A stretch of DNA of 64,000 nucleotides from Zeimonas sp964538505 (GTDB lineage Bacteria; Pseudomonadota; Gammaproteobacteria; Burkholderiales; Burkholderiaceae_E): the NCBI GenBank assembly GCA_964538505.1, contig CAZIDY010000004.1, positions 114,627 to 178,626 of the forward strand. Direction: 5' to 3'. The position numbers and the translations under genes were made by a program. A model generated the notes under the pieces. It searched no databases. It had not been told where the DNA came from and saw nothing but the letters and a program-made list of their open reading frames with translations. How positions within the stretch are numbered: the stretch's first letter is position 1; each line of letters begins with the position of its first letter. Below, piece by piece: positions 62,780 through 64,000 of the stretch.

Positions 62780-64000
62780 CGCGCGTGTCCTGCGTCGCCG
62801 GCGGCCGCCTCGCCCCCGCTACCCGCGACGGACATCGCCGCCGCGAGCTGCGACACGCCGACCTCGTCCATCGCCACCGGCTTCGGCGCGACGCGCATCC
62901 CGGGCCGTACGCGCTGCAATCCGTTGACCACGATGCGCTCGCCCGGATGCAGGCCCTCGCGCACGACGCGCAGCCCGTCGGCGATCGGGCCGAGCTTCAC
63001 TTCGCGCCATTCGAGCGTGTCGTCGGCGCCGACGACGAGCACGTAGCGCTTGCTCTGGTCGGTGCCGATCGCACGATCGGCGACCAGCAGCGCGTCGGTC
63101 GAGCCTGTGCCGCCGATCTTCATCCGGGCGTACATCCCCAGCTTCAATCGGCCGTCGGCGTTGTCGAAGACGGCGCGCAGCAGGATCGTTCCCGAGTGCG
63201 CATCGACGCGGTTGTCGACGAACTCGAGCCGGCCGCGATGCGGATGGCCCTGCTCGTCGGCGAGGCCGAGGTAGATCGGAATCGAGTCGGAGACCGGATC
63301 GCCGCCGTTTGCATCGCCGTGCGCCGCATAGCGCAGGAAGCTGCGCTCGTCGACCTCGAAGAGCGCGTGGATCGGCGTCGTCGAGACGATCGTCGTCAGC
63401 CGCGGACCGCCCGCTCCCGCACCGACCAGGTTGCCTACCGTGACCTCGGCGCGCCCGACGCGCCCGGAGATCGGCGCCGTGATCCGCGTATAGCCGAGCT
63501 CCAGACGCGCGCTGTCGAGCGCCGCCTGCGCGCCCTGCACGGCGGCCTGCGCCTCGCGATGCGCGTTGTTGCGCTCGTCGAACTCGCGCTGCGCGATCGC
63601 GCGGTCATCCAGCAGGCGCTGTGCGCGCCCGAGCTCGGAGACGGTCAGCGCCAGGCGTGCGCGTGCCGACGCAAGCGCGGCTTCGGCACGCGCAACGGCA
63701 GCGGCGAACGGACGCGGATCGATGACGAACAAGGTGTCACCCTTGTCGACGAGCGAACCGGGTGCGAACTTCACCGACTCGATATAGCCGGCGACGCGCG
63801 AGCGCAGCTCGACGCCTTCGACCGCCTCGAGCCGGCCGGAGAACTCGTCCCATTCGGTGATCGTGCGCTGCACGACCTCGGCGACGCTGACCGGCATCGC
63901 GTCGGGCGGCTGCGCCTTCTGCGGCGCCGTCGCGCCGACCGGGCTCTCATACGATTTCGCGTTCAACGAATCAGATTCCGCACGGCGCCGGGCCGCAACG
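62776..64000 (-). CDS. RND efflux periplasmic adaptor (MexE/AcrA-like), partial at window edge
   Basis: At least 408 residues; the frame is open to the last base of the window, so the true start lies outside. A TTG at 63966 is not convincing because the visible N-terminus lacks a signal peptide. The lipoyl/hairpin part begins FSGRLEAVEGVELRSRVAGY with YIESVKFAPGSLVDKGDTLF; the hairpin includes ALASARARLALTVSELGRAQ; membrane-proximal VREGLHPGERIVVNGLQRVR is intact. It belongs to a second efflux locus with the broken permease; without another pump it may be non-functional or pair with a different one. Confidence 0.87.
   Translation of the reverse strand, partial: VAARRRAESDSLNAKSYESPVGATAPQKAQPPDAMPVSVAEVVQRTITEWDEFSGRLEAVEGVELRSRVAGYIESVKFAPGSLVDKGDTLFVIDPRPFAAAVARAEAALASARARLALTVSELGRAQRLLDDRAIAQREFDERNNAHREAQAAVQGAQAALDSARLELGYTRITAPISGRVGRAEVTVGNLVGAGAGGPRLTTIVSTTPIHALFEVDERSFLRYAAHGDANGGDPVSDSIPIYLGLADEQGHPHRGRLEFVDNRVDAHSGTILLRAVFDNADGRLKLGMYARMKIGGTGSTDALLVADRAIGTDQSKRYVLVVGADDTLEWREVKLGPIADGLRVVREGLHPGERIVVNGLQRVRPGMRVAPKPVAMDEVGVSQLAAAMSVAGSGGEAAAGDAGHAR

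Noticed and set aside
62776..63966. TTG at 63966 as the start of the efflux adaptor
   Set aside because: The frame continues without a stop to base 64000 and the resulting N-terminus has no signal peptide, so the real start is probably outside the window.

Overview
The window is GC-rich (about two-thirds G+C or more by eye) and densely coded on both strands. It looks like a chromosomal segment of a betaproteobacterium, most likely Burkholderiales. The main evidence is gene order: def-fmt-htpX-rsmB-DUF4390-ntrY-ntrX-trkA on the minus strand, divergent from lysM-dprA-topB, a layout I recall as typical of Burkholderiales. A DUF3567 gene and a stand-alone ribA agree. No rRNA or tRNA gene and no CRISPR array was seen. 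No gap between genes exceeds 300 bases.

Layout. 1-7.0 kb: end of a DUF2231 gene, a hotdog thioesterase, a YbhN-like membrane protein, a coupled FAH-family hydrolase/asparaginase pair, a Sel1-repeat protein, ribA, wrbA, and a single-copy Y1 (RAYT-like) transposase gene followed by a REPIN-like inverted pair. 7.3-15 kb: metH, a divergent NAD-type isocitrate dehydrogenase, a lone rfbD, an unassigned conserved-looking protein, a rhomboid protease, a rhodanese and DUF3567. 15-24 kb: the potassium transporter genes trkH and trkA, separated by a block holding a small unknown gene, an amidase and a dctPQM TRAP transporter. A 74-bp perfect palindrome is built into the 3' end of the amidase. 24-37 kb: the ntrYX/translation/envelope housekeeping block, then lysM, a strong terminator, dprA and a type IA topoisomerase.

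37-46 kb: a gentisate cluster (MarR regulator, gentisate 1,2-dioxygenase, fumarylpyruvate hydrolase), ChaC, an HNH endonuclease with a second large palindrome upstream, a SlyB-like lipoprotein, a CnoX-like chaperedoxin, a dienelactone hydrolase, an acyl-CoA synthetase and an M20 amidohydrolase. 46.4-55.4 kb: a three-gene mdtABC-type RND efflux operon. Its last gene encodes the inner-membrane pump fused in frame to a complete outer-membrane factor with its own lipobox. 55.5-62 kb: a Tat-signal methyltransferase coupled to an APC permease, metY, a periplasmic histidine phosphatase, a membrane protein, a GGCT-like protein and a PaiB-like protein. 62-64 kb: a second RND locus (minus strand) whose pump is cut off after about 240 codons, beside an apparently intact adaptor that runs off the window.

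Functional links. The TRAP transporter and amidase probably serve import and hydrolysis of a small organic acid or amide. The gentisate genes supply the first and last lower-pathway steps, but no maleylpyruvate isomerase is present here. The mdtABC-like operon encodes all three layers of an efflux pump in three genes. The most unusual features are the pump/outer-membrane-factor fusion, the large palindromes (one exapted into the amidase) together with the Y1 transposase, the truncated second RND pump, and the predicted exported methyltransferase.
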